The translations under genes were made by a program, and so were the position numbers. The notes beneath the pieces were generated by a model. That model was not told the origin of the DNA. It searched no databases and saw only the letters and a list, made by a program, of their open reading frames with translations. From the NCBI RefSeq assembly GCF_907164915.1, contig NC_061863.1, positions 8,176,340 to 8,240,339 of the forward strand: a stretch of DNA of 64,000 nucleotides. The letters run 5' to 3'. The number at the start of each line of letters is the position of its first letter. Within the stretch, counting starts at the first letter, position 1. Source of the stretch: Impatiens glandulifera. Its lineage: Eukaryota; Streptophyta; Magnoliopsida; Ericales; Balsaminaceae. This document shows positions 9,320 to 19,200 of this stretch, piece after piece.

Positions 9320-12300
9320 GTTCATTTGTGTAAATCTTATTTTATCGTCAATAGTTGTGTAGAACGATATTGAGTATTATGGTGGGCTGTTTGAGATTTT
9401 TTACCGGTGTATAATTATAATTAAATACAATAAATAATTTTCCAAGTGAAAATTTGGTAGGTATTATATTTTTTACGAGTGAATCCAAGTTTCACTAATT
9501 GAATTTTTCTGGCATGGTTACTTTATCGCGTTTTCTAAATAGTTAATCAATACGAGATTGTTTGAAAAATAATAATTTGATACCATCAATGTGAAAATCA
9601 AATTAAAAAGTAAAAATAATTTTGTTTAATTTGACATGAAAAATAATACTGAATAAGACGATGAATAAGACGAAGTATTTTGAAGTATGAAAAAATGATT
9701 GAATAAGACGAAACATTTTGAAGTAAGAAAAAAAAATTGATAAATTTTTAGAATATGTTACAAATAATATTTTTGATGAATTTTCTTTAACTAAACATGT
9801 TTTATTTTGATTTTTGAAAATAATAATACATTTATATGTGTATTTTATTGTCAATAGTTGGGTTCTGGTAGAACGATGCGGAGTATTATTGCGGTTTGTT
9901 TGAGATTTTTACTAGTCTATAATGCTGATTAAATACAAATAAATATTTTTCTAATTGACAATTTGGTATGTATTATTCATTTGTACTATTGAAAACAAGT
10001 TTCACCAATTAAAATTTTCTGTCTTAGTTATTTTATTGCGTTTTCTAAATATATAATTAATAATTGATATTATTTGGAAAGTAGTATTTTATCACCATTA
10101 TCGGAACAATCAAATAAAAAAATAAAAATAATTTTGTTTAATTTCACATAAAAAATAATATTGAATAAGACGAATCATTTTGAAGTATAAAAAATATGAT
10201 TGAATAAGACGAAACATTTTGAAATAAGGAAAGTTGAAGACAAAAAATGATAAAATTTTAGAACATGTTACAAATAATATTTTTGATGAAGTTTCTTTAA
10301 CCAAACATGTTTTATTCTGATTTTTGAAAATAATAATACATACCAAATATAGCTTAAACTCAACAAGTTTGTTTTATACATATATATGTGTATTTTATTG
10401 TTAATAATTGGGTTGAAAGATTTTAGTATTATTGTGGGTTGTTTGAGATTTTTTTTAGTAGTCGATAATACTAATTAAATACAAATAAAAAATTTTCCAA
10501 TTGAAAATTTGGTAGGTATAATTCATTTTTACTAGTTAATCCAAGTTTCACCAATTAAAATTTTCTTCCATTGTTATTTAATCGCGTATTTTAAGTAGAT
10601 AATTAATAACATATATATTATTTGGAAAATAGTATTTTATCACGATCATTGTGACAATCAAATTAAAAAGTAAAAATAATTTTGTTTAATTTGACATGAA
10701 AAATAATATTGAATAAGACGAATCATTTTGAAATATGAAAAATATGATTGAATAAGAAGAAACAATTTGAAGTAAAAAAAATTGATGAGAAAAAATTGAT
10801 ACATTTTTAGAACATGTTACAAATAATAATTTTGATGAATTTTCTTTAACTAAACATGTTTTATTTTGATTTTTGAAAATAATAATGCTTATCAAATATA
10901 ACTCAACCGGTTGTTTTTGTTTTTTTTTACATTTATATGTATATTTTATTGTCAATAGTTGGGTGGAACGATTCAGAGTATTATTGCGGGTTGTTTGAGA
11001 TTTTTACTAGTCTATAATGCTAACTAAATACAAATAAATATTTTTCTAATTGACAATTTGGTAGGTATTATTTGTTTGTACTATTGAAAATAAGTTTCAC
11101 CAATTAAAATTTTCTGTATTTGTTATTTTATTGCGTTTTCCAAATATATAATTAATAATTGATATTATTTGGAAAGTAGTATTTTGTCACAATCATTGGA
11201 ACAATCAAATGAAAAAATAAAAATAATTTTGTTTAGTTTGACATGAAAAATAATATTCAATAAGACGAATCATTTTAAAGTATGAAAATTTTGATTGAAT
11301 AAGACGAAACATTTTGAAATGAGGAAAGTTGATGACAAAAGAATGATAAATTTTTAGAACATGTTACAAATAATATTTTTGATGAATTTTCTTTAACTAA
11401 ACATGTTTTATTTTGATTTTTGAAAATAATAATGCTTATCAAATATAGATTTAACTCAACCGGTTGTTTTTGTTTTTTTTACATTTATATGTATATTTTA
11501 TTATCAATGGTTGGGTAGAACGATTCGGAGTATTATTGCGGGTTGTTTGAGATTTTTACTAGTCTATAATGCTAACTAAATACAAATAAATATTTTTCTA
11601 ATTGACAATTTGGTAGGTATTATTTGTTTGTACTATTGAAAATAAGTTTCACCAATTAAAATTTTCTGTATTGGTTATTTTATTGCGTTTTCCAAATATA
11701 TAATTAATAATTAATATTATTTGGAAAGTAGTATTTTTTCACAATCATTGGAACAATCAAATTAAAAAATAAAAATAATTTTGTTTAGTTTGACATGAAA
11801 AATAATATTGAATAAGACGAATCATTTTAAAGTATGAAAAATTTGATTGAATAAGACGAAACATTTTGAAATGAGGAAAGTTGATGACAAAAGAATGATA
11901 AATTTTTAGAACATGTTACAAATAATATTTTTGATGAAGTTTCTTTAAAAAAACATGATTTATTTTGATTTTTGAAAATAATAATACATACCAAATATAT
12001 CTTAAACTCAACACGTTTGATTTATATATATATGTGTGTTTTATTGTCAAAAGTTGGGTAGAAAGATTTTAGTATTATTGCGGGTTGTTTGAGATTTTTT
12101 AGTAGTCGATAATACTAATTAAATACAAACAAAAAATTTTCCAATTGAAAATTTGGTAGGTATTATTCGTTTTTACTAGTTAATTCAAGTTTCACCTATT
12201 AAAATTTTCTTCCATTGTTATTTAATCGCGTTTTTTAAGTAAATAATTAATAAAGAGATTATTTGAAAAGTAGTAATTTATCAAGATCATTGTTACAATC

Positions 12301-12358
12301 AAATTACAAAGTAAAAATAATTTTGTTTAATTGAACATGAAAAAATAATATTGAATAA
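9320..12358. repeat. Tandem array, period about 550 bp, 5 to 6 copies
   Basis: The marker ATTTTATTGTCAATAGTTGG recurs at about 9345, 9842, 10389, 10942, 11493 and 12037, each time followed by GGTTGTTTGAGATTTTT, AAATTTGGTAGGTATTA-like text, AATAAGACGAA and AACATGTTACAAATAAT. Spacing is 544-553 bp except the decayed first unit. Units at 9842, 10942 and 11493 share GAACGATTCGGAG-like text. Units at 10389 and 12037 share GAAAGATTTTAGTATTATTG and TTTTTAGTAGTCGATAATAC. That gives a type order A-B-A-A-B. The last unit is cut at about 12358. Open frames of 78-89 codons on the minus strand repeat with the array and are not genes. Confidence 0.9.
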
Positions 12359-14509
12359 GATTTTTTAAATACTGTATCTATTAAAATTTATTGAAAATTT
12401 ATATTATTATAAATAAATAAATTTAAAATTCTTATAAAATATAAATAATAAATAAACATATTAATGATATTTTATATTTAATCGTATTAATTAGTGTTAA
12501 GATGAAATAAGATGAGATCCTCGTGGGCTTGACACAAATATCATCCTCCCGTCAACTACAGATCAAAACTTACAATATGAACACATATTTATTTTAATTT
12601 TAAACTAAAAAAAAATCAAAATTTTTATCCAAAATTGTTAGATGAATTTACTCAAAATATTTCATTTGCACAATAAATTACAATTTTAGATAAATCATTC
12701 AATTAATATTTTTTAATTAAAAATTTAAATAAAAAAATATTTTAATAGTTAATCTGAATAATTCAAGTATAATATGAGATTTTCAAACAATAACCCATTT
12801 TGTTATAATAATCCTGTATCAAGCAAAGGTATAAATATGGTGCATTGTAAGCCTTTTCATGTTTAGTTATTTAAATAATTTTGTATACTATTTATCATGT
12901 TTTTATTTATTTTTTCATCTATTAAATTGATTAAATCATCAGTCAAAATATTAATATATTTTTGTGTAAATATTTTTAACTCTTATAATTTATATATATC
13001 TTGAATTATCATTTTTTTTATAATAGCAATTAAACAAAATTATTTAAATAATTGAATTGGAACAAATCCAATATAAGTTTAATGTTTTTTAAACTAAATA
13101 ATCAATTAAATTATCATTTAATTAAAAGTTTATCCACTATTAAAAATTCAAATAACTTCATTTTTATAAAAAAAAATTAATTATAAAAATCTAAAATATT
13201 CAACATCAAATAACCTATAATAATCAAATAACCCATAATATTATTTGTCGTATTTGTCACTGTCCTATTTCATTAATGAACTGCACAACTTATTTGTCGT
13301 TTACATAAGATATAATAATTATAAAATTATGTTTATTTTTATAATTATAACCCATATTCCACAGACGACTTTTACTGCTATTTTCTGTTTGAATAAATCA
13401 GAAGAAGACTTTTTATTCTTTGTCTTTGTCGCTACTAAATCTTAAAGTAGTTGACCCACTTTTTCTCTTTCACTTTCATTATTGCTACGTGTGGTATCTT
13501 CCTCCTAGGATAAGGGTTAGTTTGATACCGTCTATAAATCCATTTAAATAATTTTCATATATTTATAAATTATTTTTAATTATATTACAAGTCTTTTAAA
13601 ATAATATTAAAGTTTAATTTAATTTAAATATAAATCAGTTAAAAAAATATTAAACAATTCAAATAAATATTATTTATTAATCATATTTCTATCTCAAATA
13701 ATTTATTAAATTATATTATCAAACAAAATTAATATTAATAATAAAAAGTTATTTAAATTATAAATATTAAAACATAATTTCAGTTTATTTCTTAAATACT
13801 CCAATACAGAAGTTATTATTTAGTTTATTCCATTATTATTATTATTTTTTATCTTTTATTGTTAGTGCGTGCTTGAGTTGAGTTTATGCTTGTGCTTGAT
13901 ATATTTAATTGTTTTAATTTATAATTTTTTGTTTTAAATTATTTAACTTATTTGTTAAAGAATTAAATTTATTTAATTTTATTTAATAATAATAAAAATG
14001 TATTCGTTAACTTCTTATAACAGCTTAAATGTGAAACTCAATCAAAATATTATAAATATATTAAAGTTATATTTATTAATTTATATATAAAAGACCAAAT
14101 ACTAATAAAGAGTCAACATGTGGGTCCATGATTTAGGTCGTCCGACTTTTCTCATACAGGTGAAAAATTTGTTGTTGCCAGGTTAGTGCCAACATATGTT
14201 TATTTATATATTATTAATGAAAAACAAAAATAATAATAATTAAAAGCGTGGGAGAGTTGACACGGCAATTTGACTAAGAAATTAGAAATTTATTGACTAT
14301 TTGGCATTTATATATTAATAATAAAAACACTTTGTATTGATTCGGTCTAAGGCTGATATGATTTATCTTATAAATATGAACAAATTACTATATTCTATAT
14401 CAAACACATTTAGGGTCGGCCCGGCTAACGTCACAGTCACCCTATCCGTTGAGCATCCTAATTATTTTTTTTAATAATAATTTATCAATATTTTTTTTTT
14501 TGTTTATGG
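12359..14509. other. AT-rich spacer, no gene recognised
   Basis: Long AT-rich tracts fill this stretch. The open frame at 13245-13445 has no motif or homology I recognise. No RNA gene is visible. Confidence 0.55.
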
Positions 14510-14516
14510 CACCCTA

Positions 14517-14926
14517 GAGAAATTTGACGAAATGTCCCAAAAAAGTCCTTCAATGCGCTAATAATTTAATTGCGCAAATGACAACTTTAAAATATTCTGA
14601 CAAAATTATTCCGTTGCGTAACACGAAGGGCATGATCGTCACGCGAAAGGAAAACCTATGAAATTACCTCATCGCGTAACGCGAAGGGGCACGATCGTCT
14701 CGCGAAGGGGCACGATCGTGACGCGAAGGGACACAATCGTCACGCGAAGGGCACAATCGTCACACGAAGGGCACAATCATTCTGAACTTTTCACCGGTTT
14801 TTTCTTTGCAAGACGATCATGCCCTTCACGATACGAAGATAATTTTGTCAAAATATTTTGAAGTGGTCATTTGCGCAATTAACCACCATTTAAAGGACTT
14901 TTAGGGTCATTTCGTCAAATTTCCCA
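14517..14926. mobile_element. Foldback/MULE-like MITE, about 410 bp, with TSD CACCCTA
   Basis: The left arm begins GAGAAATTTGACGAAATGTC and holds AATTGCGCAAATGAC, TTTAAAATATTCTGACAAAA and GGGCATGATCGTC. The right arm read in reverse begins GGGAAATTTGACGAAATGAC and has the same words in the same order, so the arms are over 100 bp long. CACCCTA is present at 14510-14516 and 14927-14933; with neighbouring bases the duplication could be up to 9 bp. Long arms and this TSD size suggest a Mutator-like foldback element. There is no coding capacity. Confidence 0.75.
14640..14775. repeat. GC-rich minisatellite in the loop of the foldback element
   Basis: Five to six units of about 19-20 bp with the core CGCGAAGGGGCACGATCGT. 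The core contains the palindrome ACGATCGT. Later units decay to CACAATCGTC. The region is far richer in G+C than its surroundings. Frames read through it (Arg-Arg-Gly-Thr-Ile-Val repeats) are a by-product of the repeat. Confidence 0.85.
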
Positions 14927-14933
14927 CACCCTA

Positions 14934-15589
14934 AGCTTTGAAATCTATATTGAATTCACTGCATATTATTTATTCAATTAAGTTGAATAAACAAATGTAT
15001 TTAACGATAAATTTAAACAAATAAATTGTAAATAGTAAAATCAAACTAGCCTTACTAATAAAATTATAAAACATAATAACACTTCATCAATAATTTGGAA
15101 ATATGAGTTTAGATAATACATATTCTTAGTTTGACTAATTGAATATTGGTCTCTTGTTACATGGCCTTAGTTTGTTTGTTTGATAAGTGGTTAATTATTT
15201 TGAAAAATAATTTAACATCGGAACTAAGATGTAACATTGTAAAATATTTAAGGACGTGCCATTAAGATCTTGTTAGGACGTGCCATTAAGATCTTGTTAT
15301 TTGAAAAATATAATTTTGTGTTAAATTAATAAAATATTATTTTATAGTTAATATATTATTTTATTATTATTTTAAAAAAAAATAATGTATATTAAAAGTT
15401 ATAAAAATAGTTTAAACACAACAACAAAGCATTACAAAAAAGAAAAAACGTTACTCAATAGGTTATTGATCTCATAAGTACTCGAGAAAAACGATTAACT
15501 TTCCGAAAAACTCCACCGACCTTTCAGAACGAATCTTAGAAATTATCATAATAATATCATTATAAATGATACGCATCGGAGGACTACAA
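14934..15589. other. AT-rich spacer with a perfect 24-bp tandem duplication
   Basis: AGGACGTGCCATTAAGATCT plus TGTT occurs at 15251-15274 and immediately again at 15275-15298. No gene is recognised in the rest of the stretch. Confidence 0.7.
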
Positions 15590-15830
15590 TCATTAAAAGT
15601 TCGGATAATTTATCTCCAACTAGATAGTTACCAAAACATAATTGGGATGGTAACTAAAATATGTAGGCCTTCCATATCAACCACATCAAAAATTCTAAAC
15701 TTCCCAACGACTACCCAAAAAATCGGACATTACTAAATGAATCCCATTAATACTCCATAAAAGACTCCATATATTAGCCCCCTCGATAATGCAAAAGTAA
15801 GTGAGTTTCCGATTCAACCTCCCCGTGACA
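15590..15830 (-). pseudogene. LINE remnant: zinc-binding tail of reverse transcriptase (zf-RVT)
   Basis: On the minus strand, starting near 15830, one frame reads CHGEVESETHLLLHYRG then ANIWSLLWSINGIHLVMS. This follows the plant LINE zf-RVT pattern, C-x-EVES-x-HLLLHC-x-A-x-x-IW. Stops follow, and the distal part is weak. No reverse transcriptase core is visible nearby. A second remnant of the same type lies at about 41760-42056. Confidence 0.5.
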
Positions 15831-15838
15831 CATACGAC

Positions 15839-16383
15839 TAGGGGTGAGCATTGGGTGGATTAATCCGAAATCCAATCCAATCCGAATCCTAAATACTAAT
15901 TCGGATTGGATATTTCGGATTGGATTGAGATCGGATTGGATTGAGTTCAGATTGAATTAAATCGGATTGGACTATCCAAATTATCCAAACTATCTAAATA
16001 AAAATATATTTTTTAATTTATTTTTCCATAAATTAAATTTCATCTCAATATAATATATATTTTACTTATCATCACTTTGACAACGATATTTATTTTTATT
16101 TTTATTATATTTATTATTCTTTTTATTATTTTTTTTTCAGATTCAAATTTAATAATAATAAAAAATTCGATTTGTTTTATAAAAAAAAGAAAATTTGTTG
16201 ACTAATTTCAAGTTGATATATATAAATATTTTTTAGTTTGGATTATCCAAACCATTTTCAATCTAATCCGTATCCGATCCGTATTAATTAGTAAAATTAT
16301 TTGGATTACATATTGGATAAACTTAGTTTGGATTTAATACGGATCTGACAAAACAGATTGGTTTTACCCATTTGCTCACCCTA
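15839..16383. mobile_element. hAT-type MITE (TAGGGGTGAGCA family), 545 bp
   Basis: The left end is TAGGGGTGAGCATTGGGT. The right end read in reverse is TAGGGTGAGCAAATGGGT. The flanking 8-mers CATACGAC (15831-15838) and TATATGAC (16384-16391) match at 6 of 8 positions, as expected for an aged hAT duplication. The subterminal regions are rich in ATCCAATCC / GGATTGGAT repeats. It has no coding capacity. A longer inverted copy is at about 49887-50630. Confidence 0.72.
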
Positions 16384-16395
16384 TATATGACTACG

Positions 16396-16615
16396 CACTA
16401 GTAAAAAATTAATTTTTAAGAAGAGCAAAAACCCTCGGAGAAAGACAAAATATCTTCGGTGATAGTGTTCACCGAGAGCGATAAATGCTCTCGCAGTGTC
16501 TCAGTGACATAGTTGTCGGTGAAAGGAAAAAGAGTATCCGCGAGGGCATATATAGCTCTTGGAGATATTTAATTTCTTTTACCGAGATCTATTGACTCTT
16601 GGTGATAATAAACAT
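16396..16615 (+). mobile_element. CACTA element terminus (fragment)
   Basis: It begins CACTAGTAAAAAATTAATTT and is followed by short subterminal repeats in both orientations (CCCTCGGAGA, TCTTCGGTGA, CACCGAGAGC, TCGGTGAAAG, ACCGAGATC). This is typical of the transposase-binding ends of plant CACTA elements. No opposite end or transposase is seen nearby. Confidence 0.55.
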
Positions 16616-17084
16616 TTAAAAAAATGAAATCTGAATAGTCCAACAAATTAAAGATATGAAGTATTATTGATAAATTTACCGAATACAAACTCTTAAAAAA
16701 CACTTATTAGAACATGCTCGCTCGCGGCCGAAGATCTGAAGGTATTATTGATAAATTCGCCAGATCTAGGTGACGGTTAAAGCATCATATGTAAAAGTAA
16801 ATGAAAACAAACAAAAACACAAAATCCACAGAGACAGACAGATCCAAGTCAATATATTACAAGCAACGATTAACTTTTTCAATAAGTGGAGAAAAAGATA
16901 CGAGTATTCAGAATAGCAGACATTATGAGAGCACAACATGTGCGATACAGTGGAGAAAAAAAAGAGGGGTTTTGTTTTGTTACAACATTTTCAGAACGTG
17001 CCTCTAATAAAAGGAAAAAGAAAATAGAAAAAGGATATTTAGATGTGAAAGTACAGATCTAAAGAAGTTTGTTTATTCGGACGT
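16616..17084. other. Unclassified stretch with a purine-rich tract
   Basis: GAAGTATTATTGATAAATTT and GAAGGTATTATTGATAAATTC form a short direct repeat at about 16658 and 16738. A purine run (about 16951-16969) directly before TGTTTTGTTACAAC could be a polypurine tract next to an LTR start. The open frame at 16801-17007 has no recognised product. Confidence 0.35.
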
Positions 17085-17211
17085 TGTCTAACTTCATTAG
17101 ACATGGTCTAATGAAGTGCACGAGCAGACATCGTCTATTTACTTTAGACATGGTCTAAGTAATGTGGTGCGAGTAGACGTCGTCTAATTATTTTAGACGC
17201 GGTCTAAGTAA

Positions 17212-17579
17212 TGTTGAGTTATGGAGCCTACACTTATAATAAACTCTACATTGTTAATTAGAGTTTATTTGAGTTTCTTTTTGGTTTTGGGCTTGGGCCT
17301 AACCAAAGTTATTTAAGTTTATTACCTGAATGTTTACCCTATAAATATGTGATTATTAAGGGTTTATATTGTTAAGATAGAATTCTAGAGAGATAAAATG
17401 TGAGGCAAAAACTCTGTATTCCTTCTTCTTTTTCATAGTGAAATCTGGTGGTGGCTGAAGTGGATGTAGCTCAATTTGAGTGAACCACTATAAATCCGTG
17501 TTTTATTGTGTTCTTTTTTCTTGTGTTTTTTACAGATTGTTTTCAAGAAGGTCGGATTTGGGAGATTCAAATTCTAACA
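17212..17579 (+). repeat. 5' LTR of the TRIM-like element
   Basis: The LTR is bounded by TG...CA. The TATA-like TATAAATATG near 17341 would place the transcript start in the middle of the LTR. Only a few substitutions and small indels separate it from the 3' copy. Confidence 0.9.
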
Positions 17580-17622
17580 ACTGGTATCAGAGCAGCTAGG
17601 CTAGATCTGAGCATTGGAAACA

Positions 17623-17715
17623 ATGGCGAGTGAGAATCCAGCTGATATGTTGACGAATGCTGTGACAAATGAGAAACTGAAGTTATGTGCAACTTCAGTT
17701 GGTCTTCTTCGTTAA
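17623..17715 (+). pseudogene. 30-codon micro-ORF joining a gag start to the end of Copia pol
   Basis: The frame reads MASEN, then PADMLTNAVTNEKLKLCATS and VGLLR plus stop. MAS- just after the PBS is where Copia gag begins. ENPADMLTK-like text followed by KLxxC is the known C-terminal end of Copia RNase H. Everything between has been deleted, so this is a scar of the parent element and not a working gene. Confidence 0.7.
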
Positions 17716-17777
17716 GACACCGAATGGAAAGCCGCTACCGATCGAGAGATGATGAAGTTAGTCTCTAAGTGGGAGAT

Positions 17778-18146
17778 TGTTGAGTTATGGAGCCTACACT
17801 TATAATAAATTCTACATTGTTAATTATAGTTTATTTGAGTTTCTTTTTGGTTTTGGGCTTGGGCCTAACTAAAGTTATTTAAGTTTATTACCTGAATGTT
17901 TACCCTATAAATATGTGATTATTAAGGGTTTACATTGTTAAGATAGAATTTTGGAGAGATAAAGTGTGAGGCAAAAACTATGTATTCTTTCTTTCTTCTT
18001 CATAGTGAAATCTGGTGGTGGCTGAAGTGGATGTAGCTCAATTTGAGTGAACAACTATAAATCTGTGTGTTCTTGTGTTCTTCTTTCTTGTGTTTTTTAC
18101 AGATTGTTTTCAAGCAGGTCGAATTTGGGAGATTCAAATCCTAACA
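17778..18146 (+). repeat. 3' LTR of the TRIM-like element
   Basis: Begins TGTTGAGTTATGGAGCC directly after the polypurine tract and ends CTAACA before the AGTAA duplication. It is nearly identical to the 5' LTR. Confidence 0.9.
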
Positions 18147-19200
18147 AGTAATGCGCGAAAAAATGTCGTCTAAGTACTTTAGACGCGGTCTAAGTAATGC
18201 ACGAGTAGACATCGTCTAATTACTTTAGACGCGGTCCAAGTAATACACGAGCAGACGTCGTCTAATTACTTTAGACATGGTCTAAGTAATGCGCGAGTAG
18301 ACATCGTGTAAATTACTTTAGACGTGGTCTAAGTAATGCACGAGTAGACATCGTATAATTACTTTAGACGTGGTCTAAGTAATGCACGAGCAGACGTCGT
18401 CTAATTACTTTAGACATGGTCTACGTAATGCGTGAGCATACATTGTTTAATTACTTTAGATGTGGTCTAAGTAATGCGCGAGTAGACGTCGTCTAAATTA
18501 CTTTAGACGCGGTCTACGTAATGCGTGAGTAAACGTTGTCTAATTACTTTAGACGTGGTCTAAGTAATACGCGAGCAGACATCGTCTAATTACTTTAGAC
18601 GTGGTCTAAGTAATGCGTGAGTAGACATCGTCTAATTACTTTAGATGAGGTCTAAGTAATGCGCGAGCAAACATCATCTAATTATTTTAGACGTGGTTGA
18701 AGTAATGCGCGTGCAGACGTCGTCTAATTACTTTAGATGTGGTCAAATTAATGCGCGAGTAGACGTCATCTAAATTACTTTAGGCGTGGTCTAAGTAATG
18801 TGCGAGTAGACGTCGTCTAATTACTTTAGCTGCGGTCTAAGTAATGCGCGAGCAGACGTCGTCTAATTACTTCAGACGTGGTCTAAGTAATACGCGAGTA
18901 GACGTCGTCTAAATTACTTTAGACGTGGTCTAAGTAATGCGCGAGTAGACGGCGTTTAATTACTTTTAACGTGGTCTAAGTAATGCACGAGCAAACGTCG
19001 TTTAATTACTTTAGAAGTGGTCTAAGTAATGTGCAAGCAGACATCGTTTAACTTCATTAGACGTGGTCTAAAGAAGTGCGTAGTCGGACGACGTCCGACT
19101 TAATTAGACGTCGACCGACTTCATTAGACGTCGTCCGACTTAATTAGACGTCTGAAGGAGCGTCTGATTATCTACTCAGCTCATCTACAATTCTCGTTTT

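Larger units (their letters stand above)
17212..18146 (+). mobile_element. TRIM-like miniature LTR retrotransposon, 935 bp, TSD AGTAA
   Basis: Two LTRs of about 368 bp (17212-17579 and 17778-18146) begin TGTTGAGTTATGGAGCC and end CTAACA. A primer binding site TGGTATCAGAGC starts at 17582, two bases after the 5' LTR, matching the initiator tRNA-Met type. A polypurine run AAGTGGGAGAT lies at 17767-17777. The internal part is only 198 bp. AGTAA is duplicated at 17207-17211 and 18147-18151. It sits inside the 46-bp array. It needs proteins from a Copia relative to move. Confidence 0.93.
17085..19170. repeat. 46-bp palindromic tandem array (split by a TRIM-like insertion)
   Basis: The unit is about 46 bp: AGTAATGCGCGAG, then CAGACGTCGTCTAATTAC, then TTTAGACGTGGTCTA. 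About 2.5 copies lie before 17212 and about 20 after 18146. Each unit has two hairpin-capable parts: AGACG-T-CGTCT and TTAGAC-GTG-GTCTAA. The last units (about 19080-19165) change to a CGTCCGACTTAATTAGA version. The array is otherwise continuous if the TRIM-like element and one AGTAA copy are removed. Confidence 0.9.

Noticed and set aside
9603..10955. Recurring minus-strand frames of 78-89 codons
   Set aside because: They recur with the 550-bp array and vary in length by stops, so they are repeat-borne and not a gene family.
14658..14861. 67-codon frame with TRRGTIV repeats
   Set aside because: A direct consequence of the 19-20-bp minisatellite in the foldback element, with no start context or homology.
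17085..19170. CRISPR-like appearance of the regularly spaced repeats
   Set aside because: Units are contiguous tandem repeats with no unique spacers, in a plant nuclear context.
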